64,000 nucleotides of DNA. Source: Candidatus Kapaibacterium thiocyanatum (lineage in GTDB: Bacteria; Bacteroidota; Ignavibacteria; Kapaibacteriales; Kapaibacteriaceae). Shown in pieces: positions 43,636 through 52,530 of the stretch. Both the position numbers and the translations under genes were made by a program. The DNA is taken from positions 245,735-309,734 of the forward strand of contig MKVH01000003.1 of assembly GCA_001899175.1 (NCBI GenBank), in the 5' to 3' direction. Within the stretch, counting starts at the first letter, position 1; each line of letters opens with the position of its first letter. The notes under the pieces were generated by a model. That model made no database searches. It was given only the letters and a program-made list of their open reading frames with translations, and was not told where the DNA came from.

Positions 43636-43664
43636 AAGGGCCGATCATCGCGATCGGCCCTTTT
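43636..43664 (+). terminator. Intrinsic terminator downstream of clpC
   Basis: A 9-bp GC-rich stem (GGGCCGATC / GATCGGCCC) with a 5-base loop is followed by TTTTCGTTT. With the flanking AA/TT it extends to 11 bp. It sits 44 bases past the clpC stop. Confidence 0.88.
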
Positions 43665-43685
43665 CGTTTATCGTGAGAGCGTATC

Positions 43686-44096
43686 TCATGTTGCCGGAAC
43701 GGCTGGAGCATGGTTCGGTGTAATACCGTGCAATTGTGCCCATTTCTCTCCGACACGTCGATTCCTCATCACGGAGATACGTCCGATGGTCCGGGCTATC
43801 TGATGGGACACCAACTGGCGATGGAAATACTCGCCATACCGATCGTGTTTCATGATATCCGAGGCTATCGTACACAGCAGGCCGGGTGTGACTGCCATCA
43901 TGAACCCGCTGTCCGTCCTGTACAACTCGCAGGTGCATTCGGCGGTGATGGAGAATGCATCTCTGGTTGCCGCAATGCCGAACGTCCCGTCGGGTACTCC
44001 CCGGATCTTCTCCGCTTCGCGCAGCGAAGCGTCGATATACTCGAACGCCCTCGCATCGGGCAGGAACCGATTCTTCATCGTACATCTCGTCGTCAT
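43686..44096 (-). CDS. Hypothetical protein
   Basis: A 136-residue protein with no family I recognise. It begins MTTRCTMKNRFLPDARAFEYIDASL, continues with GIAATRDAFSITAECTCELYRTD and ends with a basic helix-rich part (YFHRQLVSHQIARTIGRISVMRNRRVGEKW). No signal peptide or membrane segment. Codon third positions are GC-rich as in other genes here, which favours this frame over a longer, arginine-rich overlapping frame. ATG 44078 (MKNRFL) is an alternative start. Lies convergent to clpC just after its terminator, and downstream of the VWA gene on the same strand. Confidence 0.55.
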   Translation of the reverse strand: MTTRCTMKNRFLPDARAFEYIDASLREAEKIRGVPDGTFGIAATRDAFSITAECTCELYRTDSGFMMAVTPGLLCTIASDIMKHDRYGEYFHRQLVSHQIARTIGRISVMRNRRVGEKWAQLHGITPNHAPAVPAT

Positions 44097-44178
44097 CGCT
44101 CATCCCCCGGGATTGTGATGGTTGCATGTGCCGTTTCTATGGCATCGGGGAACGGTGGCGTATCCCCTGATAACAAGA

Positions 44179-44208
44179 CGCCCGATCTCCGGAAAACCGG
44201 GTCGGGCG
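44179..44208 (-). terminator. Possible imperfect terminator hairpin downstream of the VWA gene
   Basis: CGCCCGA...CCGG pairs with CCGGGTCGGGCG around an AAAA loop, with a small bulge. On the minus strand it is followed by TCTTGTT, a weak T-rich tail. It is 56 bases past the VWA stop. Confidence 0.4.
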
Positions 44209-44263
44209 GTATGTGTCTGGAAGGGGATATCAGATGGAAGGGGTGACTACCGGTCTACCATGC

Positions 44264-45373
44264 TCACTTCATCGCGAAGCCCTTCTTTTCGGCGAGTGCG
44301 CGGATGCTCTTCAGGATGACTTCGTCGATCGTGGACGGTCTGGATGCCTGGGCCTTCTGCGCCTGTCCGATGAAGTCCGCACGCTTCGCGTCGAGGGCGC
44401 GGATGTCCTTGTTGATGCGCTCGCGTTCGGTGGCGAGCTGGTCGATCCGCTGCCTGCGTTCCGGTGCCGTCTTGCCCTTCAGTTCCGCGGGAAGATCGTC
44501 CTCCTTCAGCTCGGCGGCCGCGACGGGATTCGTGCGTGCGAGGTCGACGATGTCCCACGTGGAGTTGGCATAGGCACCCGAGGCCTTGGCTGCGATGCGA
44601 TCCGCCATGACGGCGGAGCTGAGCTGTACGGCATTGGCATCCTGTTCGCTCTGTCGCGCCTTGAACTTCCGTCCCTGTGCGCCATAGTGGAGATAGGTGC
44701 GGTTCAGCCTGTCGTTGAGAGTCTGCAGTTCCTTGTCGTAGGGCGTCGTGACGTAGGCCATGGCCTCGTCCGTGTCGATGGCGTGATAGGCTCCGCCACT
44801 GCACGTGGCACCGTCGTACCATCCCGTGCGGCGACCTTCCTGGTCGTTTCCGCAGAACAGTGTGGTGACCGTGATGCCCTTGCGGTTGGCCGCCTTGCAT
44901 GCCTCCTGCGGTGTTATGGCCCCCTGGCCGAACGGTTCGTTCCCGGCGATGACGATCATACGCAGGTCGCCTGGATCCTGGCTCCAGCCCAGGTTGTCGA
45001 CGGAGGTGACGATGACGGTCGGGCAGTATTCTTCGCCTCCGTTGGTGGTCAGGGTGTGAAGCTGCTCGCTCACGTGATCGAGGTCCGTCGTGAAATCGGA
45101 GACCTTGCGGAGATAGCCGCTCTTCGCACTCAGCCCGGAGTTGCCGTATTCGTACAGGGCGAGCTCGAGCGTCGCCGCCGTCTTGTCGCGTCGTGCCGTC
45201 GACATCGCGGTGACGATCTTCCATAGCCGGGAACGGGCCTGATTGATCAGTCCGTCCATGCTGCTGCTGGTATCGAGCAGGAGGGCGATCTGGACACGTG
45301 CCGCCGTCGGGGCTGCGCCTGCGGGCGCGGCGAGAATGAGGATGGCGAGGATGCCGAGGAGGAGGGAACGCAT
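44264..45373 (-). CDS. Exported von Willebrand factor type A domain protein
   Basis: A 369-residue exported protein. The signal peptide (SLLLGILAILILAAPAGA) is followed by a VWA domain whose MIDAS begins VQIALLLDTSSSMDGLINQA (D-x-S-x-S present), with ATLELALYEYG, VIVTSVDNLGW and LRMIVIAGNEPFGQG downstream. From about residue 230 the protein becomes helical and charged, ending in a coiled-coil-like stretch (LATERERINKDIRALDAKRADFIGQAQKAQ). ATG 45373 was chosen because it places the signal peptide at the N-terminus. Divergent from the uracil-DNA glycosylase gene. Partner or ligand unknown. Confidence 0.85.
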   Translation of the reverse strand: MRSLLLGILAILILAAPAGAAPTAARVQIALLLDTSSSMDGLINQARSRLWKIVTAMSTARRDKTAATLELALYEYGNSGLSAKSGYLRKVSDFTTDLDHVSEQLHTLTTNGGEEYCPTVIVTSVDNLGWSQDPGDLRMIVIAGNEPFGQGAITPQEACKAANRKGITVTTLFCGNDQEGRRTGWYDGATCSGGAYHAIDTDEAMAYVTTPYDKELQTLNDRLNRTYLHYGAQGRKFKARQSEQDANAVQLSSAVMADRIAAKASGAYANSTWDIVDLARTNPVAAAELKEDDLPAELKGKTAPERRQRIDQLATERERINKDIRALDAKRADFIGQAQKAQASRPSTIDEVILKSIRALAEKKGFAMK

Positions 45374-45474
45374 GCCTGTACTACGGTAAGTGATGACAAG
45401 CCTTCGGAGCCATGGCATGGTCGGCAGGTTACACCGACGGGATTTGTCGGCGTGGCGGTATTTTGCGGGGCAGT

Positions 45475-46248
45475 ATGACACCTACCGACGATATCCTCCG
45501 CTATCTCCGCCAGCAGCAGCAGATGTACGGCAACGTTCTGTACTTCGAGCCGGGTATGGAGATGGAAGTACATGCCGAAGAAGTTCCGGCAGCGGAGCCG
45601 TCGCCGGTGGTCACGGAACAGGAAACAACGATCGACCAGACCATGCCCGTACAGCCCAAGCCGTCAGTACGCTCCGTATCGTCCGCGCCGCTTCCTGCGA
45701 CGCTGGACGAGTTGTACGATGCCATCCACACATGTACGAAATGTCCGCTCGGATTCACGCGCAACAAGTTCGTCTTCGGCAGTGGCAGTCCGACGGCCGA
45801 TCTCATGGTGATCGGCGAGGCGCCGGGCGCCGACGAGGATGCGCAGGGATTTCCGTTCGTGGGACGTGCAGGACAACTGCTGACGAAGATCCTGGAATCC
45901 ATCGGTCTGTCGAGGCAGGACGACGTCTACATCTGCAACATCCTCAAGTGCCGCCCGCCCAACAACCGCAAGCCCCTGGTCACGGAGACCGACGAATGCG
46001 AACCCTACCTGCTCGAGCAGATCCGCGTCGTCAAGCCGAAGTTCATTCTCGCGCTCGGGCTCACGGCGGCGAACACACTGCTGAAGAACAAGGACAGTAT
46101 GGGGTCGTTGCGTGGGAAGGTGCACGACTACCACGGCATCAACATGCTCGTGACGTACCATCCTGCCGCACTGCTGCGCAATCCGGAATGGAAGAAGCTC
46201 ACGTGGGAGGACGTCAAGCTGCTCAAGAGCCTCATGTCCGCCGCGTGA
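45475..46248 (+). CDS. Uracil-DNA glycosylase, family 4/5 (iron-sulfur type)
   Basis: This enzyme removes uracil from DNA. The 257-residue protein has a disordered N-terminal ~80 residues and then the UDG fold: an iron-sulfur [18 protein letters not shown] motif, the catalytic [37 protein letters not shown] with further cysteines, [11 protein letters not shown] and [14 protein letters not shown], where the HP motif precedes the last strand. This fits the thermophile-type family 4 glycosylases, which are widespread in bacteria. A fusion or interaction partner at the N-terminus is not apparent. Downstream gene ddl starts 61 bases later. Confidence 0.92.
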   Translation: MTPTDDILRYLRQQQQMYGNVLYFEPGMEMEVHAEEVPAAEPSPVVTEQETTIDQTMPVQPKPSVRSVSSAPLPATLDELYDAIHTCTKCPLGFTRNKFVFGSGSPTADLMVIGEAPGADEDAQGFPFVGRAGQLLTKILESIGLSRQDDVYICNILKCRPPNNRKPLVTETDECEPYLLEQIRVVKPKFILALGLTAANTLLKNKDSMGSLRGKVHDYHGINMLVTYHPAALLRNPEWKKLTWEDVKLLKSLMSAA

Positions 46249-46309
46249 CGGAACATCGGGACCCACTCCTACAACGATCATCCAACCGTATATCCAATCC
46301 CCTGAACCC

Positions 46310-47323
46310 ATGAACATCATCGTCCTTCTCGGCGGAATCTCTCCCGAACGGAATATCTCACTCCTGAGTGGACGTGCCGCGACCTTCGCTCTCCGCGAGC
46401 GTGGCCATACCGTCACTGCCGTCGATCCGATGCGTGGCGCCGACTGCATCGTGAGCGATGACGAGCTTCGCGCCGCACAGCCGCGTGAAGTCACCGCCGA
46501 GGAACTGGCCTCCTTCGATGCGAAGAACCTGATCGAATGCATCCAGTCGCCCGTCTTCGATAGCGTCGATGCGGTCTTCCTGGCCCTGCACGGACGTTAC
46601 GGCGAGGATGGCTACGTGCAGTCGCTCCTCGACATGCGGAACATCCCCTACACGGGCAGCGGCATGCTGGCGAGCGCGATGGCCATGGACAAGACCACGT
46701 CGAAGATGCTCTTCGGCGTCGCCGGTATCCCCACGCCGCACTGGGTCACCGTCACGCCGGAACAGGCGGACGAAGAATTCCTGCTCGACGAAGTGCGGAA
46801 GGAGCTGCCCGGAACGCTCGTAGTGAAGCCCAACGACCAGGGATCTACGGTGGGGATGACGATCGTCGAAAGCGGCACCACCGAGGACATCGCGGCCGCG
46901 ATCCGGCTGGCCGGACAGTTCTCGCGGCAGATCCTGATCGAACAGTACATCCCCGGGCGCGAGCTCACGGTAGCCGTGCTTGGACAGGAAGCCCTGCCGG
47001 TGATCGAGATCGCACCGAAGGAAGGGTTCTACGACTACGCCAACAAGTACACCAAGGGCCGTACGGATTACCAGTGTCCAGCCGAACTGACGGAAGAGGT
47101 GCAGCATCACGTGATGAATCTCGCCCTCGCAGCCCATGGAATCCTCGGTTGCAGGGCCTACAGCCGCGTCGACTTCCGGTTGACGCCGGACAACATGCCG
47201 TACTGCCTCGAGGTGAATACGCTGCCCGGCTTCACGGAAACGAGTCTCGTACCGATGGCCGCCCGCGAAGTGGGCATGGACTTCGGCGCCCTGTGCGAAC
47301 AGCTCATCGAGCTCAGCCGATGA
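46310..47323 (+). CDS. ddl: D-alanine--D-alanine ligase
   Basis: Ddl joins two D-alanines for peptidoglycan precursors in the cytoplasm. The 337-residue ATP-grasp protein has LLGGISPERNISLLSG at the N-terminus, LALHGRYGEDGYVQSLLDMRNIPYTGSGMLASAMAMDK, VVKPNDQGSTVGMTIV, EQYIPGRELTVAVLG and the C-terminal CRAYSRVDFRLTPDNMPYCLEVNTLPGFTE with its metal-binding residues. Length slightly above average. Its stop overlaps the next start by four bases (ATGA, 47320-47323). Confidence 0.96.
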   Translation: MNIIVLLGGISPERNISLLSGRAATFALRERGHTVTAVDPMRGADCIVSDDELRAAQPREVTAEELASFDAKNLIECIQSPVFDSVDAVFLALHGRYGEDGYVQSLLDMRNIPYTGSGMLASAMAMDKTTSKMLFGVAGIPTPHWVTVTPEQADEEFLLDEVRKELPGTLVVKPNDQGSTVGMTIVESGTTEDIAAAIRLAGQFSRQILIEQYIPGRELTVAVLGQEALPVIEIAPKEGFYDYANKYTKGRTDYQCPAELTEEVQHHVMNLALAAHGILGCRAYSRVDFRLTPDNMPYCLEVNTLPGFTETSLVPMAAREVGMDFGALCEQLIELSR

Positions 47324-48051
47324 TCAGGTTCCTCCTGGCGCTGGCTGCGGCGCTCTGCGTGGCGGGTGCCGTCGCCGATGCCCAGCAGGGATACGGGCAA
47401 TCTGCACGGCATCGGACCGTATCCGTCGGTGCAGTCGGCTTCGTCGGTATGTCGAGTGTGATGTCCGACGTCGTCGGTCCGGACAGTCCGGAAGGTTCTC
47501 ACGAGCGCAGGACGAATACCTTCGGTGGCGGCGGTGGGCTGGAACTCGGCTGGACCGCGTTGAAGCTGCCTTCCATGGCCTTCGATCTGCGTACCCGCAT
47601 CATGGGGACGTGGGCCGGCGAGGGCAGGGAGGTCGTCCACGTCCACAAGGACATCATTCCGGGCGGTCTCTTCCCTGATACGGTGACGACGAACCACGGC
47701 GTGGTGCATGCCACGAGCCGGTGGGACATCCAGGCCGTCATCGCATGGAAGCACGACGACGTGCCGGTACAGGTCGAGGCCGGTGTGACCGCCTCCCTGC
47801 AGACCAGCGACCGTGTGGACGAAACATATGCCTATGCCGAACAGCCGCAGAACGGCACGGTGACGACCTACAAGTCGAAGGGGCGTGTCGGTCTCGTGCT
47901 CGGTGCGGGCCTTCCCATCCACGTCACGTCGGCCATCGACGTCGTGCCGTCCCTCGTCGCCGATATCGGACTCGTCAACAGGATCGAGGGAGACATCCCC
48001 TACAAATCGTCCTTCTACCGTCTCGAATGCGTTCTCCGCTACCGGTTCTGA
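47320..48051 (+). CDS. Exported beta-rich protein, probable outer-membrane barrel
   Basis: A 243-residue protein with a signal peptide (RFLLALAAALCVAGAVADA) and amphipathic strands through to a terminal aromatic (RLECVLRYRF), typical of a small outer-membrane barrel. A glycine-rich patch (TFGGGGGLELGW) lies near residue 68. No family motif recognised. Co-transcribed with ddl (overlapping start/stop) and followed 44 bases later by the adenosine kinase gene, so it may be maintained for envelope function. Confidence 0.7.
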   Translation: MIRFLLALAAALCVAGAVADAQQGYGQSARHRTVSVGAVGFVGMSSVMSDVVGPDSPEGSHERRTNTFGGGGGLELGWTALKLPSMAFDLRTRIMGTWAGEGREVVHVHKDIIPGGLFPDTVTTNHGVVHATSRWDIQAVIAWKHDDVPVQVEAGVTASLQTSDRVDETYAYAEQPQNGTVTTYKSKGRVGLVLGAGLPIHVTSAIDVVPSLVADIGLVNRIEGDIPYKSSFYRLECVLRYRF

Positions 48052-48095
48052 GCCGGAGCCGTAACTTGCGCCCTGACATCCATCAACGGAACATC

Positions 48096-49097
48096 GTGAA
48101 GAACATCCTGCTTACGGGCATCGGCAATGCCCTCGTCGATATCGAATACCGGATAACGGAGGAAGAACTGGCGGCCTTCGGCGTGACGAAGGGATCGATG
48201 ACGCTGACGGAAACATCGCGCCAGAACGACATGATCGCGAGTCTCGGCGAACGCGAGGCCCATCGCAGCAGCGGAGGATCGGCGGCCAACACCGTCATCG
48301 CCTTCGCACAGTTCGGGGGAAGCGGCGCCTACGTCTCGCTGCTCGGAAAGGATGCCCTCGGCTCGTTCTATGCAGGTGAATTCGAGGATCTCGGAATCGT
48401 GCTGGACGCGGAGCAGGTCTCCGGCGCCAGTACGGGAACGTGCCTCGTGTTCATCACGCCGGACAGCGAGCGTACGATGAACACGACGCTGGCCGTGAAT
48501 ACGGAATTCTCCCGGCGGAACATCGACGAGGAACTGATCAAACGGTCGGAGTGGATCTACGTCGAGGGATACAAGCTCACCGACGAAAACGGTGCCGAAG
48601 CTGCCGACATGGCTGCCTTCCATGCTGCCAAGCATGGAACACATGTAGCCGTGAGCTGCTCCGACGGTTTTATCGTGGACGTCTTCGGCGACCGGCTGAG
48701 GACGCTGCTCAAGTCCGCATCGCTCGTGTTCTGCAACGAACGCGAAGGCATGGCACTGGCTGGAGAGGATTCGGCGGACGCCGCCTACAAGGCTCTCCGT
48801 TCGCGGTACGGCAACGTCGTCTTCACGATGGGAGAGCAGGGATCCCGTATCCACTGGAACGGACATGACAGCGTGATTCCGGCATATGCCGTGACGCCGG
48901 TCGACGCTACCGGTGCCGGCGACATGTATGCGGGGGCCTTCCTCTACGGTGCGTTGCATCGCCATCATCCCGACCATGCAGGACGGCTGGCCTCCTACGC
49001 CGCGGCCCAGGTCGTGGGCCAGTACGGCGCCCGTCTGAAGGCCAGCCATATCGACATCCGCGATTCGGTCCTTTTGTCCGCGGCAACGCATCCGTGA
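48096..49097 (+). CDS. PfkB-family carbohydrate kinase, adenosine kinase-like
   Basis: A 333-residue ribokinase-fold enzyme that most resembles adenosine kinase (adenosine + ATP to AMP + ADP). Motifs: GIGNALVDIEYRI, KGSMTL, SSGGSAANTVIAFAQFGG, STGTCLVFITPDSERTMNTTLAV, YVEGYKL, and the C-terminal catalytic VDATGAGDMYAGAFL with the base aspartate. The start is GTG 48096, preceded by ACGGA; there is no ATG at the right place. It could alternatively be another sugar/nucleoside kinase of the family. Confidence 0.88.
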   Translation: MKNILLTGIGNALVDIEYRITEEELAAFGVTKGSMTLTETSRQNDMIASLGEREAHRSSGGSAANTVIAFAQFGGSGAYVSLLGKDALGSFYAGEFEDLGIVLDAEQVSGASTGTCLVFITPDSERTMNTTLAVNTEFSRRNIDEELIKRSEWIYVEGYKLTDENGAEAADMAAFHAAKHGTHVAVSCSDGFIVDVFGDRLRTLLKSASLVFCNEREGMALAGEDSADAAYKALRSRYGNVVFTMGEQGSRIHWNGHDSVIPAYAVTPVDATGAGDMYAGAFLYGALHRHHPDHAGRLASYAAAQVVGQYGARLKASHIDIRDSVLLSAATHP

Positions 49098-49099
49098 CC

Positions 49100-50446
49100 A
49101 TGAAGCATCTGTTTCCCATCCTTCTCTGTACCGTCCTGTTCCTGATCGGAACGGCGGGCATGTCCGCCCAGAGCGGCATGGAGTTCTCCGAATTCCAGCG
49201 TAAGATCGAGCCGTATTTCGCCGACGAACTCATCGACGATCTGCGTGCCGCCATGCCCCAGGGTGCCCAGTATCGCATCTGGGGATGGGACGTCGGTGAT
49301 TTCTCGGGTGACGGCATCTACGACGTCGCCTTCACGGTCAACGTCCTGGGTACCCGCAAGCGCGAGTGCATCGTCTATCTCTTCATCGACAACGAGGGAT
49401 TCCTGGTCAACATCGCCAGATTCCCCCTTGCCTACGTCGACCTCCCCCTCGAAATCGGCGTCGTGATCCGGAATACGGCCTGCTACGTCACGCAGAAGCG
49501 CAAGGCCGACTACTGGACCATCAAGGGCTATCAGTACCGCGATGGCGCCGTCGTCCTGCTCGACGAATTCGTCAGCGACAAGATTGGCGCCTTCGGCCAC
49601 GAAGCATATCGTAACTTCCAGTCGCTCGAAACCCGCGAACGTTACCTTACTCCGAAGGGCGAGACGGAATTCCAGGTGGACTATCTGACGATTCCCACCT
49701 ATGCACGCGGCCGCCAGATCTATGCCGGCTACGTGAACGAAGTCCACGTCGATGCCGTCCGCAACGTCGACGAAGGCGCCTTCTGGTGGCAGGGGGCAAC
49801 GGACGCCTCGTTCTCGGCACGGCTGGTCTACGACGACGACTATCTGTACGTGCGGATCAACGTGATGGACAGCACCATCGTCACCGGCTGGTGTGATACC
49901 TGTCCGGCCGACAGGTTCGATATCTGGCTGGACGTCACCCCTGCAGACGAGGTCGGGGGATCACGCTACGTGGCGGGGATGGACCGGAGCGGTCTCAAGG
50001 TCCGTACCGTGAGCGATTCCGGACTCTTCGCCCTGTCGGTCAAGATCGGTGACTTCGGCGACATCAGGCCCAGTATCAAGGTCAGGACGACGGACGAACT
50101 GGCTCCTGAGCAGGAGGCGGCAGTGCAGCAGGTACGCGTGGTAACGGCGCAGCGGAGCGACGGCTACGTCATCAAGGTGCGCATCCCTTTTGTGCTCTTG
50201 GGCTACGACAAGGCTCCGATCGATGACAAGGTCCTGACGGAGCTCGGTTGCACGTTGGCCCTCTACGATGTAGACAACGAATTCCGTCCGGAGGAGACCA
50301 CGAAGCTCTCGACGAGTGCGATTCTGCCCCTGAACCCCTCGACGTACGGGGCGGTTCGATTCATCCCGGACGGCCTCTGGTATGGCGAGACGACGAACAT
50401 TTACACGGACGCCGTCATGTCTTACCTTCAAGAATTGGGTTTTTAA
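49100..50446 (+). CDS. Exported protein with CBM9-like carbohydrate-binding domain
   Basis: A 448-residue exported protein. A signal peptide (LFPILLCTVLFLIGTAGMSA) precedes an N-terminal domain of unknown type (~190 residues, with DFSGDGIYDVAF, an EF-like acidic loop). From about residue 205 comes a CBM9/DOMON-like beta-sandwich: VNEVHVDAVRNVDEGAFWWQGATD, ARLVYDDDYLYVRINVMDS and RFDIWLDVTPADE. Further beta structure follows to the C-terminus. The likely role is binding of a cell-surface or extracellular carbohydrate; not proven. The next gene cluster (ATP synthase) has its own promoter. Confidence 0.75.
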   Translation: MKHLFPILLCTVLFLIGTAGMSAQSGMEFSEFQRKIEPYFADELIDDLRAAMPQGAQYRIWGWDVGDFSGDGIYDVAFTVNVLGTRKRECIVYLFIDNEGFLVNIARFPLAYVDLPLEIGVVIRNTACYVTQKRKADYWTIKGYQYRDGAVVLLDEFVSDKIGAFGHEAYRNFQSLETRERYLTPKGETEFQVDYLTIPTYARGRQIYAGYVNEVHVDAVRNVDEGAFWWQGATDASFSARLVYDDDYLYVRINVMDSTIVTGWCDTCPADRFDIWLDVTPADEVGGSRYVAGMDRSGLKVRTVSDSGLFALSVKIGDFGDIRPSIKVRTTDELAPEQEAAVQQVRVVTAQRSDGYVIKVRIPFVLLGYDKAPIDDKVLTELGCTLALYDVDNEFRPEETTKLSTSAILPLNPSTYGAVRFIPDGLWYGETTNIYTDAVMSYLQELGF

Positions 50447-50466
50447 GCCTACCCGTCCTAATTTTG
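50435..50466 (+). promoter_or_regulatory. Bacteroidota-type promoter for the ATP synthase operon
   Basis: TTG at 50435-50437 and TAATTTTG at 50459-50466 are separated by 21 bases, matching the -33 TTG / -7 TAnnTTTG layout. The -33 element lies in the last codons of the preceding gene. Transcription should start near 50473, just before the GTG at 50490. Confidence 0.6.
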
Positions 50467-50489
50467 CCCGCGTTTTTCTAGGTCGCATC

Positions 50490-50720
50490 GTGGACAACTC
50501 TCCCATGCGGCAGGTGGCACCTTACCTGAATCTGGGATTCCAGTTGGCGGTATCGGTGTGTCTGCCGGGCGGTCTCGGCTGGTATCTTGACGGCCGATGG
50601 GATACATCGCCGTTATGGCTGCTGGTAGGGCTCGGTCTCGGTGCGGTCGTCGGTTTCATACAGTTCCTGCGCTCCGTGCGGCGGTTGCTCACGAAGGACA
50701 GGGACGATCAATCTCGCTAA
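50490..50720 (+). CDS. AtpZ/AtpI-like ATP synthase accessory membrane protein
   Basis: A 76-residue membrane protein with two hydrophobic helices: GFQLAVSVCLPGGLGWYLDGRWDTSPLWLLVGLGLGAVVGFIQFL. This GGLGWYLD...GLGLGAVVG layout is the AtpZ (ATP synthase F0 subunit I-type) family that sits at the head of atp operons and helps with assembly or cation supply. GTG 50490 (after AGGT at 50480) is taken as start; ATG 50505 would give 71 residues. It heads the atp operon. Confidence 0.8.
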   Translation: MDNSPMRQVAPYLNLGFQLAVSVCLPGGLGWYLDGRWDTSPLWLLVGLGLGAVVGFIQFLRSVRRLLTKDRDDQSR

Positions 50721-50730
50721 GGAGCACGGA

Positions 50731-51132
50731 TTGGACGTCAAGGAACCCCTTGTTGCCGTTTGTTCGGCAGTCGGGTTGTGCGCCATCAACACGCTGGCAG
50801 GATACGTCGTGGCCCGTTCCGCATTCGGAAAGGACCTCAACACCTTCCTGGCCATGGTGTTCGGCAGTCTTGGCGTCCGTGCCATCGTCGTCATCGTGGC
50901 GGCATGGTATTGTCTGAGTGTCGTCCGTATGCATCAGGTAGCGTTCGCATTGACGTTCGCGATCGTATGTTTCGTGCTTCTGATGGGAGAGATCCTTTTT
51001 TTTCATCGCTCGTACGAAGAAGCCAAGCGTCGGACACGACGCCCGGTGACGGATTTGTTAAAAAAAAAGTTCGGTGACGGGAGAATGACGTTGTCGTTCG
51101 TTCGACCGGTACCGGCCTACGCATCCAACTGA
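50731..51132 (+). CDS. ATP synthase operon membrane protein (AtpI/AtpR-like)
   Basis: A 133-residue membrane protein with about four hydrophobic segments (VAVCSAVGLCAINTLAGYVVA, TFLAMVFGSLGVRAIVVIVAAWYCL, VAFALTFAIVCFVLLMGEILFF) and a basic C-terminus. This is the usual second small gene of atp operons (subunit I-type). TTG 50731 was chosen since AAGGAG lies at 50718-50723. The C-terminal coding region contains a run of nine A residues (51060-51068) and a run of eight T residues (50996-51003), unusual in this GC-rich sequence. Confidence 0.75.
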   Translation: MDVKEPLVAVCSAVGLCAINTLAGYVVARSAFGKDLNTFLAMVFGSLGVRAIVVIVAAWYCLSVVRMHQVAFALTFAIVCFVLLMGEILFFHRSYEEAKRRTRRPVTDLLKKKFGDGRMTLSFVRPVPAYASN

Positions 51133-51139
51133 AAGAGAC

Positions 51140-52219
51140 ATGAATCAGGACTCGACGCATACGACCCGCATGGAGGAACATGTCACGGACTCGTCCACGG
51201 CCCAGCATGGCCATGGCGAGGCCGCAGCGGCGCATGGAGAGCATGCGAATCCGGTGGGGGGAGAAGTCTTCACGCACCTGTTGAACCAGTTGGGCGACCA
51301 TCACGAGTTGAACATCTTCTTCAACAGTTACGAGATCCTTCCCGTCATCCTGATGGACGACGGTCTGCATTTCTACGCGAATCCGCATGCGATGGAAGAA
51401 GCCGGTATGTTCACCATGCACCATCCGGACGCGCCGCATCGCATCGTGAGCACGACGAAGAAGGATGCAAAGGGCAAGCCCGCTTCGCCCTCGCTGGACC
51501 TGTCGGTCACGAACTTCGTCGCCTACCAGTGGATCGCCATCGTCGTCATGACGCTCGTCTTCGCTGCCATTCGCGGTCAGTACAGGAAGGGATCGGTCAA
51601 GGCGCCGAAGGGTCTCGCCAACGTCATCGAAGCGGTCGTCGTCTACGTTCGCGACGAGATGGTGGTTCCGAACGTGGGCACGGTACGCCGTGCTACGGCG
51701 TGGATGCCCTACTTCATGTCACTCTTCTTCTTCATCGTCACGCTCAACCTCGTGGGTCTGTTGCCGGGAGCGCATGTCGCCACCGGTTCGCTGGCCGTCA
51801 CGGCGGCGCTGGCGTTGACGTCGTTCCTCGTCGTCAACTTCGTTGCGATCAAGGATGCCGGTATCAAGGCATGGCTGCATCACCTTCTCGGGGGTGCGCC
51901 GTGGTACATGGCGCCGATCATGGTTCCGATCGAAATCGTGTCGTTGTTCACCAAGCCGTTCGCACTCACGATCCGTCTGTTCGCCAACATGACGGCCGGA
52001 CACGTCGTGCTGCTGTCGTTGGTGGGGTTGATTTTCTTTTTCCAGAACTATCTGGTCATTCCCGTCAGTGTCAGTTTCTCGGTGTTCATCTACCTGCTGG
52101 AGCTCCTCGTAGCCTTCCTGCAGGCGTACATCTTCACGATGCTTTCGGCCGTGTTCGTCGGTCTGGCGCTGGGCGATCATGCCACGCACGACCATCACGA
52201 TCATGCCGGAGCGCATTGA
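51140..52219 (+). CDS. atpB: ATP synthase F0 subunit a
   Basis: Subunit a forms the two proton half-channels beside the c-ring. The 359-residue protein has a long N-terminal segment rich in histidine (QHGHGEAAAAHGEHA, about 24-38), a periplasmic part, five to six membrane helices and the essential stator arginine in KPFALTIRLFANMTAGHVVLLSL. The C-terminus is again histidine-rich (HATHDHHDHAGAH). Extended a-subunits are typical of Bacteroidota and relatives. Follows the accessory gene by 7 bases. Confidence 0.96.
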   Translation: MNQDSTHTTRMEEHVTDSSTAQHGHGEAAAAHGEHANPVGGEVFTHLLNQLGDHHELNIFFNSYEILPVILMDDGLHFYANPHAMEEAGMFTMHHPDAPHRIVSTTKKDAKGKPASPSLDLSVTNFVAYQWIAIVVMTLVFAAIRGQYRKGSVKAPKGLANVIEAVVVYVRDEMVVPNVGTVRRATAWMPYFMSLFFFIVTLNLVGLLPGAHVATGSLAVTAALALTSFLVVNFVAIKDAGIKAWLHHLLGGAPWYMAPIMVPIEIVSLFTKPFALTIRLFANMTAGHVVLLSLVGLIFFFQNYLVIPVSVSFSVFIYLLELLVAFLQAYIFTMLSAVFVGLALGDHATHDHHDHAGAH

Positions 52220-52287
52220 TCACGCATCGCAATCGTTGACAACCGTTCAATCACATCATTATCATTTCAACTCTGGAGGATCGTAAC

Positions 52288-52518
52288 ATGGAAGCAGTAG
52301 CATTCGCATGGCTGTCGGCTGGTCTCGGCGTAGGTGTAACGGTATTCGGTGTAGGTACGGGCATCGGCCGCCTTGCCGCCGCAGCTCTCGAAGCCAGCAG
52401 CCGTCAACCCGAGAATGCCGGCGACATCCGTACGACGATGATCATCGGCGCGGCCCTTATCGAAGGTGTCGCCCTGCTCGCCGGCGTTATCTGTATTCTG
52501 CTCGCCGTCAAGAGCTGA
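52288..52518 (+). CDS. atpE: ATP synthase F0 subunit c
   Basis: Subunit c forms the rotating ring. The 76-residue protein has two helices with the polar loop EASSRQPENAGDIR and the proton-binding carboxylate E59 in GAALIEGVALLAG; the glycine pattern GLGVGVTVFGVGTGIG lines the ring interior. A strong ribosome-binding site (CTGGAGGA) precedes the ATG, fitting the high copy number needed. E59 rather than D is consistent with either proton or sodium use; the extra ligands of sodium-type rings are not evident. Confidence 0.96.
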   Translation: MEAVAFAWLSAGLGVGVTVFGVGTGIGRLAAAALEASSRQPENAGDIRTTMIIGAALIEGVALLAGVICILLAVKS

Positions 52519-52530
52519 TCGCAACATGTG

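Noticed and set aside
41087..43756. An 889-codon open frame on the minus strand opposite clpC
   Set aside because: It is the mirror of clpC codons; composition is rich in His, Arg and Asp with no recognisable domain, whereas the plus strand has every ClpC motif.
43645..44127. A 160-codon minus-strand frame overlapping the hypothetical gene at 43686-44096
   Set aside because: Arg/His/Ser-rich translation typical of an off-frame reading; the 136-codon frame has codon use like the rest of the genome.
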